In this document: positions 1-9,824 of the stretch, one piece after another
How the letters are laid out: the number at the start of each line of letters is the position of its first letter
Numbering within the stretch: position 1 is the first letter of the stretch
NCBI RefSeq assembly: GCF_006546825.1
Contig: NZ_VICC01000002.1
Span: 141,262 to 205,261 of the forward strand
From: Actinomyces oris
GTDB taxonomy: Bacteria > Actinomycetota > Actinomycetes > Actinomycetales > Actinomycetaceae
Length of the DNA: 64,000 bases
Direction of reading: 5' to 3'
Position numbers and translations under genes: made by a program
Notes under the pieces: generated by a model
The model's input: the letters and a program-made list of their open reading frames with translations, nothing else
Told to the model about the DNA's origin: nothing
The model's database searches: none

Positions 1-1526
1 AGCTCGACTCCATTGGCGAACGGCTGCGGGCAGTGGTTGTCACCGATGCGGCCGAGCACTCAGCTCCTCACCGAGCGCTCGAGGTCCTGGGCCCGGCGTC
101 ACGCCCCGGCCCTGCGGGAGGCGCGGCGCGCTGCATGAGTACGCTGCTCAGTGATGCGGATCTGCGCTCCTTGCACCCGGTGCTGCTGACCAGTTCCCGC
201 CTGAGCCTGGCCAGTGGTGACACCTCACTGCTGGATCGGCTGCGTCGGAGCACCGGTCTCGCACTCCCCGCCACCGATGACGGCTGGATGCTCTCAGTCA
301 CCGGGCAGGGAGTTGGCAGTGCCGGGCTCGTCCTGGCCGTCAGTGAGCTGGTCACTGCCGGGGAGGTACGGCTCGTCGTGGGCACCCGGGGGCTTCTCGG
401 AGAGGGCTGGGACTGCCCTGCCGTCAACACGCTCATCGATCTCACGGCGGCGACGACCTCGGCCTCAACGCAGCAGCTGCGCGGTCGCACGATGCGTCTG
501 GACCCTGGCTGGGTCGACAAGGTCGCTCACAACTGGTCCGTCACCTGCCTCCTGCCAAGCCATCCCCGACTGCGCTCCAACCCGGACCTGAACCGGCTGC
601 GTCGCAAGGCCGAGCACCTGTGGTCACTGGTGCGGATCGATGATCCCGCGAGCGCCCCGGTGTCGGCCTCCGGCGAGCCTGGTGGCGCTCCTGTTGTCGA
701 GACAGGGCTCGACGCCATGCTGCCACCGGTCCAGCGCCGCCTTCTCGACAAACTGGGCGACGGCGCCGCCCCAGAGGATATTGATGCCCTCAACTCCGCC
801 ACCCTGGCAGGCCTCGATCGTCAGGTCGAGTCGCGGCGATGGCTCGCTCAAGCACCCGCGGCGGACCGGGTGTCACGACGCGGCCGTGGCCGCGTGCTGG
901 AGGCGGTCGAGATCACGAGTGCCCCGGCCCTGCTGCGCCGGGGATCGCCCACGGCCTTCTGGAGTGCAGCGGCTCGCGCCGTTCTCGATGTTGCCCTGTC
1001 GCGATACGACCTCACTGCGGACGGGGACTCCGCTGACGGGCCCCGCCCCGACCTCGTGGTTCGCGAGAGTCCCACCGATTCGGTCGGCGAATCTCGTCCG
1101 CGGGTGCTGATCGGCCTGGACGGGGTGGGGACCCGTCAGAGCGCTCAGTTCGCCGACATCCTCACCGAGCTCCTGAGCTCCCCGGGGCGCCGTCCCCGTT
1201 TCATCCTCGAGGCCGCTACCGCAACATTGGCGCAGGGCACGGCCGAGCAGCCCCTGAACGGGCTGCGGCGTCTCCTGGGAAGGCTGCTGGCGTTGGGGGC
1301 ATGGAACCACGATGACAGTGTTCACCTTGCGGTTCCGACGGCCCTGGCCCGCTCCCGAGCCGATATGGAGGCCTTCGTCCGTTCCTGGTCCACACGAGTG
1401 GGTCCGTGCCGGCTTCACCTGGTTGCCGATGCCGATGACGCGGCAGCGCTCCTGTCCTGCCTCGGCAGCGGTGGTCCCACCGGGCGAGTCGAGCTGCGTC
1501 GTACCAGGCGCTGGCTGGAGGACTGA
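1..1526 (+). CDS. Superfamily II (DEAD/DEAH-type) helicase, C-terminal part; 5' end outside window
   Basis: The frame is open from base 3, so the gene begins upstream and only about the last 507 residues are seen. The helicase C-terminal domain is recognisable: a motif V-like stretch GTRGLLGEGWD is followed by QQLRGRTMRLDP, which fits motif VI with its arginine fingers. This indicates an ATP-dependent nucleic-acid translocase or helicase. The remaining ~340 residues have no motif I recognise; the extreme C-terminus is Arg-rich. The N-terminal Walker A and DEAH boxes are not visible, so family assignment below superfamily II is not possible. The gene converges on proS with a 13-bp gap. Confidence 0.75.
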   Translation, partial: LDSIGERLRAVVVTDAAEHSAPHRALEVLGPASRPGPAGGAARCMSTLLSDADLRSLHPVLLTSSRLSLASGDTSLLDRLRRSTGLALPATDDGWMLSVTGQGVGSAGLVLAVSELVTAGEVRLVVGTRGLLGEGWDCPAVNTLIDLTAATTSASTQQLRGRTMRLDPGWVDKVAHNWSVTCLLPSHPRLRSNPDLNRLRRKAEHLWSLVRIDDPASAPVSASGEPGGAPVVETGLDAMLPPVQRRLLDKLGDGAAPEDIDALNSATLAGLDRQVESRRWLAQAPAADRVSRRGRGRVLEAVEITSAPALLRRGSPTAFWSAAARAVLDVALSRYDLTADGDSADGPRPDLVVRESPTDSVGESRPRVLIGLDGVGTRQSAQFADILTELLSSPGRRPRFILEAATATLAQGTAEQPLNGLRRLLGRLLALGAWNHDDSVHLAVPTALARSRADMEAFVRSWSTRVGPCRLHLVADADDAAALLSCLGSGGPTGRVELRRTRRWLED

Positions 1527-1539
1527 GCGGCCGTGCCGT

Positions 1540-3372
1540 TCAGTGACGGGCGGCCCCCAGGGCGGCGCGGACGGTGGTGCTGAGCTCGGCCGCTGCGGCG
1601 TCGGCGGGCACGGAGCGGCGCTCGCCGGTGCGGCGGTCACGGATCTCCACGGTTCCCTCCTTGGCCAGGTCCCGGCCGACGACCAGCGTGTAGGGCAGGC
1701 CGAGGAGCTCGGCGTCGGCGAACTTCACGCCGGCGGAGACCTTGCGGCGGTCGTCGTAGAGGACCTCGACGCCGTCGGCGTCCAGGGATGAGGCGATCTG
1801 CTCGGCGACGTCGAAGACGGCCTGGTCCTTGCCGGTGGCCAGGACCTGCACGTGGTAGGGGGCGATCTGGGCGGGCCAGGTCAGTCCCTTGTCGTCGTGG
1901 TTGGCCTCGGCCAGGGCGGCCATGACGCGGCTGACGCCGATGCCGTAGGAGCCCATGGTGACCACGCGGGCCTTGCCGTTCTCGTCCAGGACGGTCAGTC
2001 CCAGGGCCTGGGAGTACTTGCGTCCCAGCTCGAAGATGTGGCCGATCTCGATGCCGCGGGCCAGGTGGAGGGGACCGGAGCCGTCGGGGGCGGGGTCGCC
2101 CTCACGGACCTCGGCGGCCTCGATGGTGCCGTCGGCGGTGAAGTCGCGGCCCATGACCAGGTCCAGGACGTGCTTCTTGTCGCTGTTGGCACCGGTGACC
2201 CAGCTGGTTCCCTCCACGATCCGGGGGTCGACGAGGTAGCGCACGGAGCCGGTGAGGACCTCGGTGCCGTCCTCGCGCTTCTCCACGCGCCGCAGCGGGG
2301 AGTTGGGGCCGATGGCGCTGGGGCCGATGTAGCCGCGCACGAGCTCGGGGTGGGTCTCGAAGTCGGTGTCGCCGGCCATCTCGACCTCGGCGGGGGCAAC
2401 GGCGGCCTCCAGGCGCTTCATGTCGACGTCGCGGTCCCCGGGCACGCCGACGACCAGCAGCTCGCGCTCGCCGCCGGGGTGGATGAGGGTGACGACGACG
2501 TTCTTGAGGGTGTCGGCGGCCGTCCAGGCCCGCCCGTCGGAGCGCGGGTAGGCCCGGTTGCACAGCTCGACCAGGGAGTCGATGGTGGGGGTGTCGGGAG
2601 TGTCGACCACGCGCGCCGGGCCGATCCCGGAGGCGTCCACGGCCTCCGGGACCACGGTGGTGACGGCCTCGGCGTTGGCCGCGTAGCCGCTTGAGGAGCG
2701 CACGAAGGTGTCCTCACCGATCTCGCAGGGGTGGAGGAACTCCTCGGAGTGGGATCCGCCCATGGCGCCGGCCATGGCGTTGACGATGACGTAGTCCAGG
2801 CCCAGGCGGGTGAAGATCCGCTCATAGGTGTCGCGGTGGGCCTGGTAGGCGGCGGCCAGGCCGGCGTCGTCGATGTCGAAGGAGTAGGAGTCCTTCATGA
2901 CGAACTCGCGGCCGCGGATGATGCCGGCGCGGGGGCGGGCCTCGTCGCGGTACTTGGTCTGGATCTGGTAGATGACGGCCGGCAGGTCCTTGTAGGAGGA
3001 GTAGAGGTCCTTGACCGCGAGGGTGAACATCTCCTCGTGGGTGGGGGCCAGCAGGTAGTCCCCGTCCTTGCGGTCACGGAGCTTAAACAGGGTGGGGCCG
3101 TAGTCGTCCCAGCGTCCGGTGGCCTGGTAGGGCTCGGCCGGCAGGAGGGCCGGGAAGTGGACCTCCTGGCCGCCCATGGCGTCCATCTCCTGGCGCACGA
3201 TGTCCTCGATCTTGCGCAGCGTCCGCAGCCCCAGCGGCAGCCAGGTGTAGACCCCGGGGGCGGCCCGGCGGACGTAGCAGGCGCGCACGAGCAGGCGGTG
3301 GCTGGCGACCTCGGCGTCGGCCGGGTCCTCGCGCAGGGTTCGGATGAAGGAGGTGGAGAGTCTGTGCAGCAC
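1540..3372 (-). CDS. proS: Prolyl-tRNA synthetase (bacterial type)
   Basis: Charges tRNA-Pro with proline in the cytoplasm. At 610 residues it is slightly longer than the usual ~570-590 of the bacterial type with an inserted editing domain. The start [15 protein letters not shown] and the class II motif 2 region ([19 protein letters not shown]) are typical. The C-terminal half has the expected [13 protein letters not shown] and [15 protein letters not shown] stretches, then the anticodon-binding domain. The ATG start matches the conserved family N-terminus. It is divergent from the mevalonate operon across 258 bp. Confidence 0.97.
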   Translation of the reverse strand: MLHRLSTSFIRTLREDPADAEVASHRLLVRACYVRRAAPGVYTWLPLGLRTLRKIEDIVRQEMDAMGGQEVHFPALLPAEPYQATGRWDDYGPTLFKLRDRKDGDYLLAPTHEEMFTLAVKDLYSSYKDLPAVIYQIQTKYRDEARPRAGIIRGREFVMKDSYSFDIDDAGLAAAYQAHRDTYERIFTRLGLDYVIVNAMAGAMGGSHSEEFLHPCEIGEDTFVRSSSGYAANAEAVTTVVPEAVDASGIGPARVVDTPDTPTIDSLVELCNRAYPRSDGRAWTAADTLKNVVVTLIHPGGERELLVVGVPGDRDVDMKRLEAAVAPAEVEMAGDTDFETHPELVRGYIGPSAIGPNSPLRRVEKREDGTEVLTGSVRYLVDPRIVEGTSWVTGANSDKKHVLDLVMGRDFTADGTIEAAEVREGDPAPDGSGPLHLARGIEIGHIFELGRKYSQALGLTVLDENGKARVVTMGSYGIGVSRVMAALAEANHDDKGLTWPAQIAPYHVQVLATGKDQAVFDVAEQIASSLDADGVEVLYDDRRKVSAGVKFADAELLGLPYTLVVGRDLAKEGTVEIRDRRTGERRSVPADAAAAELSTTVRAALGAARH

Positions 3373-3508
3373 AGGGCGATCCTACGGGGTCTGACACCAT
3401 GGCCCCAACGGGGCCCGCTCGGCCCTGCGAAATCACGGGAGCAAAGGGTCACAGCGCATCTGTGTCCACGGCTGCGCGCGAACCGTCTCGATGCTGGTCA
3501 GGTAGGAC

Positions 3509-3538
3509 TTGCAGCCCTCGAGAAGCGCCCGATACGCT
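3509..3538 (+). promoter_or_regulatory. Candidate promoter of the mevalonate operon
   Basis: TTGCAG at 3509-3514 and TACGCT at 3533-3538 are separated by 18 bp, which fits a loose -35 and a TANNNT -10. Transcription would start near 3545 and leave a leader of about 85 nt before mvk. It lies in the 258-bp divergent space between proS and mvk. This is sequence inspection only. Confidence 0.3.
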
Positions 3539-3630
3539 CGATCCCATCAAAGGGTTCGTCAAGCCCTCTTATCCCTGAACCCGGCCCGCATCACGGTTTC
3601 CCGACGCGTGGGCCACAGGCAAGGAAACAT

Positions 3631-4593
3631 ATGGACAGGCACTCCTCCATCCGTGAGGGACACGGCCAGACGTGGGCGAAGGCCATTCTCCTGGGTGAGC
3701 ACTCGGTCGTCTACGGGCACCCCGCTGTGGCCGTACCGTTGCAGGACCTGCGGATGCGAGCCACGGCGAGCCCGACCTCGGGTCCCTCCACGCTGAGCAG
3801 CCTGGACTACTCGGGGCCCCTGGACCAGGCCGGGTCCCGGTTCGCCAGTGTCGCACGGGCCTTCGAGGTGGCCCGCGAGTTCTCCGGGGGCCTGGTCCAG
3901 GCCTTCGATATCACCACCGTGAGCGACTTCCCCCATGAGCGCGGGCTCGGCTCGTCGGCGGCGGCGGCCGGCGCGATCATTCGCGCTGTCCTAGACGCCT
4001 GCGGGCGCGAGGCCAGCTCCGATGAGCTGTTCGCGCTGACGCAGATGGCTGAGCAGATCGCGCACGGCAAGCCCTCGGGGCTGGACGCCGCCGCCACCTG
4101 CTCCCCATGCCCCATCCGGTTCCAGGGAGGACAGATGCGGCCCCTGAGCCAGCGCATCGACAACGCCTTCCTGGTCATCGCCGACTCCGGGATCCACGGC
4201 TCCACCCGAGAGGCCGTCAGTGGCCTGCGCCGGCGCTACGAGAACGATCCGGAAAACATCGGGCCGCGCATCAACCACCTGGGGACGCTCACCCAGATCG
4301 CGATCATGGCCCTGGACCAGGCCGACGCCCCGACCCTCGGGGCCGTCATGAATGAGGCGCACACGCTGCTCACCGAGCTCAGCCTGAGTCTGCCGATCCT
4401 CGACGACCTCGCCGACGCCGCCCGAAGAGCCGGGGCTCTGGGCGCCAAGCTCACCGGCGGGGGGCTTGGTGGCTGCGTCATCGCCCTGGTGGCCGGACAG
4501 CCGGCCACGCGCCGGGTTCGCGCCGCTCTGGAGAGGGCCGGCGCCACGGCGACGTGGAGCTACCGGATGCGTCTGAGCCAGGTGGGCGAGTGA
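3631..4593 (+). CDS. mvk: Mevalonate kinase
   Basis: Phosphorylates mevalonate to 5-phosphomevalonate using ATP; a GHMP-family kinase of 320 residues. The N-terminus has KAILLGEHSVVYGHPAVAVP, typical of mevalonate kinases. The GHMP ATP-binding loop is ERGLGSSAAAAGA at about residues 102-115, and the C-terminal glycine-rich motif is KLTGGGLGGC near residue 270. The reading frame extends upstream without a stop, but ATG at 3631, preceded by AAGGAAAC, gives the family-like start. It is the first gene of a tightly packed four-gene operon and overlaps mvaD by 4 bp. Confidence 0.93.
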   Translation: MDRHSSIREGHGQTWAKAILLGEHSVVYGHPAVAVPLQDLRMRATASPTSGPSTLSSLDYSGPLDQAGSRFASVARAFEVAREFSGGLVQAFDITTVSDFPHERGLGSSAAAAGAIIRAVLDACGREASSDELFALTQMAEQIAHGKPSGLDAAATCSPCPIRFQGGQMRPLSQRIDNAFLVIADSGIHGSTREAVSGLRRRYENDPENIGPRINHLGTLTQIAIMALDQADAPTLGAVMNEAHTLLTELSLSLPILDDLADAARRAGALGAKLTGGGLGGCVIALVAGQPATRRVRAALERAGATATWSYRMRLSQVGE

Positions 4594-5618
4594 GCACCGC
4601 CTCCCCAGCCACCGCGGGCTTCTCCCCGGCCGCTGCCCCGACGGCGACAGCCAGCGCCAACACCAACATCGCGCTCATCAAGTACTGGGGCAAGGTCGAT
4701 GAGGCACAGGCGATCCCCGCCACGTCGAGCCTGTCCCTCACCCTAGGCGGCACCCGGACGACGACGACGGTCTCCTTCGACGGCGGGGACGGCGCCGCAG
4801 ACTCGGTGACGATCAACGGGGCCTCCCCCAGCGCCGTGGAGCTGGGGCGAGTGACCCGGTTCCTCGACCTGGTGCGCGCCCACTCAGGCGTCACCGCCCC
4901 GGCAACCATCACCTCCCGGGCCTCAGTCCCGCTGGCGGCCGGCCTAGCGAGCTCAGCGGCGGGCTTCGCGGCGCTTGCGGCAGCCGCCTCCCGGGCCGCC
5001 GGTATGGATCTCGATGGCCGGGAGCTCTCCAGACTGGCCCGACGCGGCTCGGGCTCGGCGACCCGCTCCGTCTTCGGCGGGCTGGTCCTGTGGAACGCGG
5101 GCCACGACGACGCCTCCTCCTACGCTGAGCCGGTCGCCTGCGAGATGGACCTGGCAATGGTCGTCGTCGTGCTCTCGCAGCGTTACAAACCCATCAGCTC
5201 GACCCGGGCCATGCGGGCCACCATGTCGTCCTCCCCTCTCTTCCCCGCCTGGGTCGAGGCCAGCGGGAGGGACCTTCAGGTGGCGCTGGAAGCGGTCCGG
5301 GCGGGCAACCTGGCACGGCTCGGGGAGATCGTCGAGGGCAACGCCCTGGGCATGCACGCCACGATGATCGCAGCCCGCCCGGGCATCATCTACTGGCTAC
5401 CGCAGACCGTGGCGGCACTGCACGCGATCCGCGCCATGCGCGAGGAGGGGCTGCCCGTCTGGGCAACGATCGATGCCGGACCCAACGTCAAGGTCCTCAC
5501 CGAGGGCGCCCGCGCCGAGGAGGTCGCCGCCGCGCTGCGGGACCGTCTGACCGGCACCACCGTCTCGGTCAGGCGTCCCGGCGGCGGGGTGCGTATCGAG
5601 GAGGGCCCATGCCCCTGA
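4590..5618 (+). CDS. mvaD: Diphosphomevalonate decarboxylase
   Basis: Converts 5-diphosphomevalonate to isopentenyl diphosphate with ATP use and loss of CO2. GTG at 4590 overlaps the mvk stop in a GTGA arrangement and gives 342 residues. The signature ANTNIALIKYWGK lies near residues 22-35, and a GHMP-type ASSAAGFAALAAAAS loop follows near residue 115. KPISSTRAM, near residue 198, is also typical of the family. The 3' end overlaps pmk by 10 bp, which suggests translational coupling. Confidence 0.94.
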   Translation: MSTASPATAGFSPAAAPTATASANTNIALIKYWGKVDEAQAIPATSSLSLTLGGTRTTTTVSFDGGDGAADSVTINGASPSAVELGRVTRFLDLVRAHSGVTAPATITSRASVPLAAGLASSAAGFAALAAAASRAAGMDLDGRELSRLARRGSGSATRSVFGGLVLWNAGHDDASSYAEPVACEMDLAMVVVVLSQRYKPISSTRAMRATMSSSPLFPAWVEASGRDLQVALEAVRAGNLARLGEIVEGNALGMHATMIAARPGIIYWLPQTVAALHAIRAMREEGLPVWATIDAGPNVKVLTEGARAEEVAAALRDRLTGTTVSVRRPGGGVRIEEGPCP

Positions 5619-6796
5619 CCTCTCACGGCGGCGATATCGTCTCCAGGGCGCCGGGCAAGCTCTACATCGCCGGAGAGTACGCCGTCGTCGAGCCCGGCCA
5701 CCGAGCAGTCCTGGTCGCCGTCGACCGATTCATCACCGTACGCATCACGCCCTGCTCCCCCGCCGGCGAGTACGCGGGCACGATCAGCTCACGGCTCTAC
5801 GCCAACGGCTCCAGGTCCTGGCGCCGCCGACCGCAGGACGGCCAGGCCGAGGCAGTCGGAGGAGAGGACGACTACATCATCTCGGCGATCCGAGTCGTTG
5901 AGGCGCTGGTGACCCAGGGTGGCGGCCGGCCACGCTCCTTCGACCTGAGCGTCTCCAGCGAGCTGGAGGAGAACGACGGACGCAAGCTGGGACTGGGCTC
6001 ATCATCAGCGGTGACCGTGGCGACGGTGCGTGCCGTCGCGACGTTCTACGGCATGGCCGCCGACGATCTGACCGTCTACAAGCTGGCGATGCTGGCCAGT
6101 GACACGGTCCAGCCGATCGGCTCAGGAGGAGACATCGCCGCGAGCGCCATGACCGGGTGGGTGGCCTACACCTCCCCCGACCGCTCATGGCTGCGCCGGG
6201 CCCGGCAGCGAGCCGGGGCCGGTGGCATGAGCGATCTCGCGGAGGCGGACTGGCCAGGTCTGAGCATCCGCCGCCTGCCGTCTCCCTCATTGCGGCTTCA
6301 GGTGGGCTGGACCGGTACGCCCGCCTCCACCCCGGCCCTGGTCGCCGACGTCCAGACCCGATCCCACGGGGCCGATGACTACACCGTCTTCCTGCGCGAC
6401 AGCCAGGACTGCCTGGCTCGTCTCATCACCGCGATCGAGGATGATAACGTTGCCCGGATCATGCGCCAGATCGCGCGCAACAGGGCTCTTCTGGCCGGGC
6501 TCAGCCGGATCGGCGGCCGGACCATCGAGACCACTGAGCTGTCGAGACTGGTCGAGATCGCGCTCGACCACGGGGCCACGGCTAAGAGCTCGGGCGCCGG
6601 GGGCGGGGACTGCGGAATCGCCCTGTGCCCACCGGCCACGGACCTGGTTGCACTGCGAACCGCGTGGGAGACGGCCGGGATACGCCCTCTGGACCTGTCG
6701 GTCTACAGCCGGGACTCATCCGCTGTCTGCGCAGCCGACCCCGCTGAGGCACGTGCTGATTCCTCGACCGCCTCCCCCGATAAGGTCACCCCATGA
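5609..6796 (+). CDS. Phosphomevalonate kinase
   Basis: Third gene of the lower mevalonate operon; a GHMP kinase that phosphorylates 5-phosphomevalonate. The 395 residues begin with SRAPGKLYIAGEYAVVEPGH, typical of bacterial phosphomevalonate kinases. The ATP loop KLGLGSSSAVTVATVRA lies near residues 129-145, and the C-terminal SSGAGGGDCGIAL is the expected glycine motif. The ATG start sits inside the end of mvaD. The stop overlaps the fni start (ATGA). The last ~20 residues are Ala/Asp/Ser-rich and look like a nonconserved tail. Confidence 0.93.
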   Translation: MPLTSHGGDIVSRAPGKLYIAGEYAVVEPGHRAVLVAVDRFITVRITPCSPAGEYAGTISSRLYANGSRSWRRRPQDGQAEAVGGEDDYIISAIRVVEALVTQGGGRPRSFDLSVSSELEENDGRKLGLGSSSAVTVATVRAVATFYGMAADDLTVYKLAMLASDTVQPIGSGGDIAASAMTGWVAYTSPDRSWLRRARQRAGAGGMSDLAEADWPGLSIRRLPSPSLRLQVGWTGTPASTPALVADVQTRSHGADDYTVFLRDSQDCLARLITAIEDDNVARIMRQIARNRALLAGLSRIGGRTIETTELSRLVEIALDHGATAKSSGAGGGDCGIALCPPATDLVALRTAWETAGIRPLDLSVYSRDSSAVCAADPAEARADSSTASPDKVTP

Positions 6797-7881
6797 GCCA
6801 CGAGCCCATCACCTCGCAACGGGCCTCCCGTAAGGACGAGCACCTGGAGCTGGCGATGCGTCTGCACGGTCAGGACCGCGCCGGCGCCTTCGACGACGTC
6901 TCCTTCATCCATCACAGCCTGCCGAGGGTCAGCACCGAGCAGGTCGATATCGGCACCACCGTCCTGGGCTGCCGCTGGGAGGTCCCGTTCTACATCAACG
7001 CCATGACCGGCGGAACGCAGACAACAGCGGCTATCAATGCCGGTCTGGCCGAGGCGGCCGCTGAGGCGGGAGTCGCGATCGCCTGCGGTTCCCAGCACGT
7101 GGCCCTGCGTGACCCCGAGCGAGCGGACGGCTTCCACGTCATCCGACACCGGGCCCCGGGCGCCTTCGTCCTGGCCAATGTCGGACCGACCGTCAGCCCT
7201 CAGGAGGCACTGCAGGCCGTGGAGATGCTGGAGGCCAACGCCCTGCAGATCCACCTCAACGCGGCCCAGGAGCTGGTCATGCCCGAGGGCGACCGCGACT
7301 TCACCAGCTGGAGCGAAGCGATCGCCGGCATCGTTGCGACCGTGCCCGTCCCGGTGGTGGTCAAGGAGGTGGGATTCGGGCTCTCACGCCGAACGATCGA
7401 GGCCCTGGCGCGCACCGGCGTCGCAGCCGTCGACGTGGCTGGGGCCGGAGGCACGGACTTCATCGCCATTGAGAACGAGCGCCGACCGCAGCGCGACCTG
7501 TCCTACCTGGTCGGCTGGGGCCAGTCGACAGCGCTGTGCCTGCTGGAGTCGCTGAGCGGCTCGGAGCCGGTCAACCTGCCGGTACTGGCCTCCGGCGGCG
7601 TGCGCAACCCACTCGACGTCGTCCGGTCGCTGGCCCTGGGAGCCTGTGCCGTCGGCGCCTCCGGGCACATCCTGCGCACCCTGGTCAAGGAGGGCCCCGA
7701 GGCCCTGCACCAAGAGCTGCACACCTGGAGCGAGCACGTACGCACGCTCATGACCCTGCTGGGAGCGGCCGACGTCTCTCAGCTGCGTCGCACCGATGTT
7801 CTCGTCACCGGGAGCACCGCTGAGCGGGCCCGTCTGCTCGGCGTCGATCTGACCGGTCTGGCACACCGCAGCGATAGCTGA
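6793..7881 (+). CDS. fni: Isopentenyl-diphosphate delta-isomerase, type 2 (FMN-dependent)
   Basis: Interconverts isopentenyl and dimethylallyl diphosphate; the type 2 enzyme uses FMN and NAD(P)H. The protein has 362 residues. Diagnostic stretches are RKDEHLELA at the N-terminus, INAMTGGTQTT, AIACGSQHVAL, GAGGTDFIAIE and LASGGVRNPLDVV, all of which belong to the TIM-barrel FMN site. It closes the mvk-mvaD-pmk operon by a 4-bp overlap. No HMG-CoA synthase or reductase gene follows, unlike the complete mevalonate clusters known from some Streptomyces. Confidence 0.95.
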   Translation: MSHEPITSQRASRKDEHLELAMRLHGQDRAGAFDDVSFIHHSLPRVSTEQVDIGTTVLGCRWEVPFYINAMTGGTQTTAAINAGLAEAAAEAGVAIACGSQHVALRDPERADGFHVIRHRAPGAFVLANVGPTVSPQEALQAVEMLEANALQIHLNAAQELVMPEGDRDFTSWSEAIAGIVATVPVPVVVKEVGFGLSRRTIEALARTGVAAVDVAGAGGTDFIAIENERRPQRDLSYLVGWGQSTALCLLESLSGSEPVNLPVLASGGVRNPLDVVRSLALGACAVGASGHILRTLVKEGPEALHQELHTWSEHVRTLMTLLGAADVSQLRRTDVLVTGSTAERARLLGVDLTGLAHRSDS

Positions 7882-8001
7882 CCGTCACCAGGTGCTTCCG
7901 TCAACGGAGATCGTCCCCTCTGCCCCAAACTCCGACTGACTCATCGAGTGCTGGTATGAGGACTCAGCATCGGAGTCTTGCGTGGCCGATCGCAACAGAC
8001 G

Positions 8002-8034
8002 TGCGGCGGAGGCCGGTCCCCAACCTCCGCCGCA
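8002..8034. terminator. Hairpin between convergent fni and the TctA-like gene
   Basis: An 11-bp perfect inverted repeat (8002-8012 with 8024-8034; arm TGCGGCGGAGG) has an 11-nt loop. It lies 121 bp after fni and 17 bp after the stop of the minus-strand permease gene. No U-tract follows on either strand, so it would be a GC-type terminator or mRNA 3' stabiliser serving one or both genes. Confidence 0.55.
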
Positions 8035-8050
8035 TCCCGCGAGAAGGAGA

Positions 8051-9427
8051 TCAGGCCAGAGCGGCCAGGGCCTTGACGATGCCGGGGGCCGCGTAGAGGG
8101 ACATGAACTGGACGCCGTAGGAGACCCCCAGTCGATTGAGCGACCCGCACGCAATGCCCACAAGCAGGACCCCGAAGACATTGGCCAGGCCTGCCTTCTG
8201 GTCGGCGTCGATGTATGCCAGCAGGAGGACGAAGGCGACGAACAGCGCCAGCACCGCCTCGTGGGGAATGCGACGCATGACGAAGTAGGTGATCTGCGAG
8301 GACCAGCGCACGGCGATGACGTACGTGATCGTAACCGCGGCAAGAGCCCCGATGGTCACGGTGATGATGAATCCGGGCAGGTCCAGCAGGTGGTGCAGGT
8401 TGTGCTGCTTGGTGTAGACCGAGCCCGCATTGAACAGCGGACCGGCGGGGCCGACGGACACACCGGAGATCGGGACCCCGAGTGCCACCAGTGGAATGAT
8501 GACGCCGGCCAGGTAGGTCGAGTGGGTCAGGGCGCTCATGACAGTCACTGCACGTTGCGCGCGGGGCACCCGGTCCTCCTTCTGGCGGGCCACGGAGGCC
8601 TCGCCCAGCAGGAAGGTCAGGCCCACCGGGCTGAGAATGAACAGCGGGGTGGAGACGGCGGCCATGGCGGCACTCCACCAGCCCTCGGACCTCGTGATGA
8701 GCCGCCCCGGCCACAACGCCTGTCGCTCGAAACCGGATCGCAGCAGCTCGGCCTTGGTGCGATTGCCGTGCGGCAGTGCCTCCCGGCGCTTGGCATTGAG
8801 CAGCTCCAGGAGGGTCAGGAGCATGGGCCCCACGGTGATACCGAGGAAGAAGGAGGTATTGACACTGGCCTTCTCAGGGATAATTCCCGCCCCTCGGTAG
8901 AGCGCCGGAAGCGCCTGGAACAGAAGTGCCATGGGAAGAATCGATACCAGGGAGAGAATTCGGTTCTTTCCGAGCAGTGCCAGAATCACGGCTCCGACAG
9001 CCAGGACGATATCGGAGTTGGACTTGATCCAGTCGGCCATGGGCAGCAGCAGACCGGCGAGGAGGAAGCTCAGGGGAATGGAGATAAGGGTTCCGATAGC
9101 CGACCCCACCGCCATCTTCCGGATCGTGTCTGAGGCCAGGCCCTTGTTGCGCAGCACCATGGCGTGATCCATGAGCGGAGCGGACATGACTCCGCCGGGC
9201 AGTCCCACCAGCGCCGTCGGGATCCCGTTCATGAGGTTGAGCGTGACCACGGCGGAGATGAAGAAGGCGAGCACTACGTGCGGTGGTGCCCCAGCCAGGA
9301 TGATCGCCAGAGTGACGGGGGCCAGCACCCCGGTCTCATCGGTCCCGGGGATAAAACCGATGAAGGTGTAGAGGACCACGGCAGCCAGGATGGCAGCCGC
9401 CATCATGAGGAGAAGGCTCACAGTCAC
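8051..9427 (-). CDS. Tripartite tricarboxylate transporter permease, TctA family
   Basis: An integral membrane protein of 458 residues with roughly ten or more hydrophobic segments. The N-terminal FIGFIPGTDETGVLAP and the following NGIPTALVGLPGGVMSAPLMDHA fit the conserved proline/glycine regions of the large TctA subunit, which carries out substrate uptake with a periplasmic binding protein. No TctC binding protein is encoded nearby. The only partner is a 96-residue two-helix protein overlapping it by 4 bp. The substrate cannot be read from the sequence. RBS-like GGGGAG precedes the ATG. Confidence 0.8.
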   Translation of the reverse strand: MTVSLLLMMAAAILAAVVLYTFIGFIPGTDETGVLAPVTLAIILAGAPPHVVLAFFISAVVTLNLMNGIPTALVGLPGGVMSAPLMDHAMVLRNKGLASDTIRKMAVGSAIGTLISIPLSFLLAGLLLPMADWIKSNSDIVLAVGAVILALLGKNRILSLVSILPMALLFQALPALYRGAGIIPEKASVNTSFFLGITVGPMLLTLLELLNAKRREALPHGNRTKAELLRSGFERQALWPGRLITRSEGWWSAAMAAVSTPLFILSPVGLTFLLGEASVARQKEDRVPRAQRAVTVMSALTHSTYLAGVIIPLVALGVPISGVSVGPAGPLFNAGSVYTKQHNLHHLLDLPGFIITVTIGALAAVTITYVIAVRWSSQITYFVMRRIPHEAVLALFVAFVLLLAYIDADQKAGLANVFGVLLVGIACGSLNRLGVSYGVQFMSLYAAPGIVKALAALA

Positions 9428-9714
9428 TGGTCTCCCCTTTCACTCGCCCCGACGTTCAGCTCATCGACAATGGTGACCTCACGTTTAGGAGTCACAAGGA
9501 AGCAGCAGGCGATAAAACCGATAGTGGAGGCCCCCAGCCCCCAGAACAGCGGCTTGCCTCCGAGATAAACGGAGAACAGCACCGCCGCGACGACGCATGT
9601 CACCGATATCAGGAGACAGACAATCAAGTCTGTGGGTGATACGAGGTCATTCCATACCTCGATGTTGTTCTGACGCTCCGTGTTCTCGGAGTCGACGTCA
9701 TCCGTACTGCGCAC
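9424..9714 (-). CDS. Small two-helix membrane protein upstream of the TctA-like permease
   Basis: Encodes 96 residues from a GTG start. A polar N-terminus of ~30 residues is followed by two hydrophobic segments (about residues 30-52 and 56-74) and a charged tail. Its stop overlaps the permease start by 4 bp, so the two are probably co-translated. By position it could stand in for the small TctB subunit, but TctB proteins usually have about four helices and ~150 residues, and I see no shared motif. Function unknown. Confidence 0.6.
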   Translation of the reverse strand: MRSTDDVDSENTERQNNIEVWNDLVSPTDLIVCLLISVTCVVAAVLFSVYLGGKPLFWGLGASTIGFIACCFLVTPKREVTIVDELNVGASERGDQ

Positions 9715-9824
9715 GATTGGTGATCGTAGGCGAGCCGCCCAAGACGCTCCATATGTTGTTCACCATGACTTTGCAGGCGCCGTGTAACAAAACCGCATCG
9801 TCCTTGCGGTCCCACCGGGAACAC

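Noticed and set aside
1852..3630. Long plus-strand open frames opposite proS, including an in-frame extension of mvk back to 2731
   Set aside because: They are Gly/Val/Asp-rich shadows of a clear proS gene. The mvk start at 3631 has a Shine-Dalgarno and matches the family N-terminus.
7941..9133. Overlapping frames on both strands within the TctA-like gene
   Set aside because: Composition is low-complexity (Arg/Pro/His- or Gln/Gly-rich) and they conflict with a permease having recognisable motifs.
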